DNA of 5,977 nt, from the NCBI GenBank assembly GCA_027347125.1, contig DAIERC010000299.1, forward strand, positions 1-5,977, written 5' to 3'. The position numbers were made by a program, and so were the translations under genes. This DNA comes from Ignavibacteriales bacterium (lineage in GTDB: Bacteria > Bacteroidota > Ignavibacteria > Ignavibacteriales > Ignavibacteriaceae). Positions 5,848 to 5,977 of this stretch are shown here, in pieces. Position 1 is the stretch's first letter; every line of letters begins with the position of its first letter. The notes below the pieces were generated by a model that had not been told where the DNA came from, searched no databases, and saw only the letters and a program-made list of their open reading frames with translations.

Positions 5848-5977
5848 TTCCGTTAAAATTTCAGTATTGCTCCCCACAGTCAATAGGCCTGTTTTTTTAG
5901 ATAGGGCTCTGAATTCAATATCAAAACAAACGATAGTTTCCAGTATTGAAGAAATAATAGTATCTGAAAACGGTAAC
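5834..5977 (+). CDS. Family 2 glycosyltransferase, N-terminal 48 residues (3' truncated by window)
   Basis: The ATG at 5834-5836 follows directly after an in-frame TAA (5831-5833), and the frame stays open to the window end. Residues 8-20 read KISVLLPTVNRPV, the first beta-strand and nucleotide-binding turn of GT-A fold family 2 enzymes. FLDRALNSISKQT (21-33) is the usual following helix, and EEIIVSENGN (39-48) is the second strand that precedes the sugar-nucleotide contacts. The DxD metal site lies beyond the window. Such enzymes transfer sugars from nucleotide donors onto lipid-linked glycans or other acceptors at the cytoplasmic membrane. The gene overlaps the end of the SDR frame by 14 bp with no clear Shine-Dalgarno of its own, which suggests translational coupling within one polysaccharide operon. 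The family call is good despite the short length; donor and acceptor are unknown. Confidence 0.8.
   Translation, partial: MRVNDSVKISVLLPTVNRPVFLDRALNSISKQTIVSSIEEIIVSENGN

Noticed and set aside
1..5977. CRISPR array, transposon, tRNA/rRNA, toxin-antitoxin or defence system
   Set aside because: No regularly spaced repeats, terminal inverted repeats, transposase, cloverleaf-like segment or defence-associated domain was seen on either strand.

Overview
The window looks like a piece of a moderately AT-rich bacterial chromosome, probably from the Bacteroidota/Chlorobi/Ignavibacteria group. This placement is an inference from gene content (heparinase II/III-type lyase, compact nitroreductase, FadD-like AMP ligase, polysaccharide genes) and protein style. 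Two signals argue against a typical member of class Bacteroidia, where Shine-Dalgarno sites are usually weak and promoters have a TAnnTTTG -7 box. These are a strong Shine-Dalgarno (GGGAGGAG) before the ligase and an E. coli-like TTGACT/TATAAT pair before the nitroreductase. An Ignavibacteria-like organism is the best guess, with low to moderate confidence.

Layout: (1) 1-1281, plus strand, the 3' part of a heparinase II/III-family polysaccharide lyase whose 5' end lies outside the window. (2) A symmetric A7-hairpin-T7 terminator at 1295-1335, shared with the convergent minus-strand genes. (3) Minus strand: a fumarylacetoacetate hydrolase (FAH)-family enzyme (2038-2883) followed downstream by a 169-residue nitroreductase (1353-1862), which has its own candidate sigma70-type promoter in the 175-bp gap. 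(4) A 232-bp AT-rich divergent intergenic region with short direct and inverted repeats. (5) Plus strand: a complete long-chain acyl-CoA synthetase-type ligase (3116-5026). (6) A 218-bp AT-rich stretch without a convincing gene, then an SDR/epimerase-family frame that lacks its Rossmann nucleotide-binding N-terminus (5245-5847). (7) A family 2 glycosyltransferase beginning at 5834, overlapping the SDR frame by 14 bp and cut by the window end.

The central genes read as ordinary housekeeping or catabolic functions: a fatty-acid-activating ligase, and a divergent pair of a diketo-acid or acylpyruvate-type hydrolase and an FMN reductase. The right edge appears to enter a surface-polysaccharide locus (sugar-nucleotide SDR plus glycosyltransferase) with visibly lower GC. 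The most interesting point is the boundary at about 5027-5245, where the SDR gene has lost its cofactor-binding half. The preceding DNA holds short open stretches in two other frames that could be its decayed remains. I see no CRISPR array, insertion sequence, tRNA or rRNA, and no convincing novel system.
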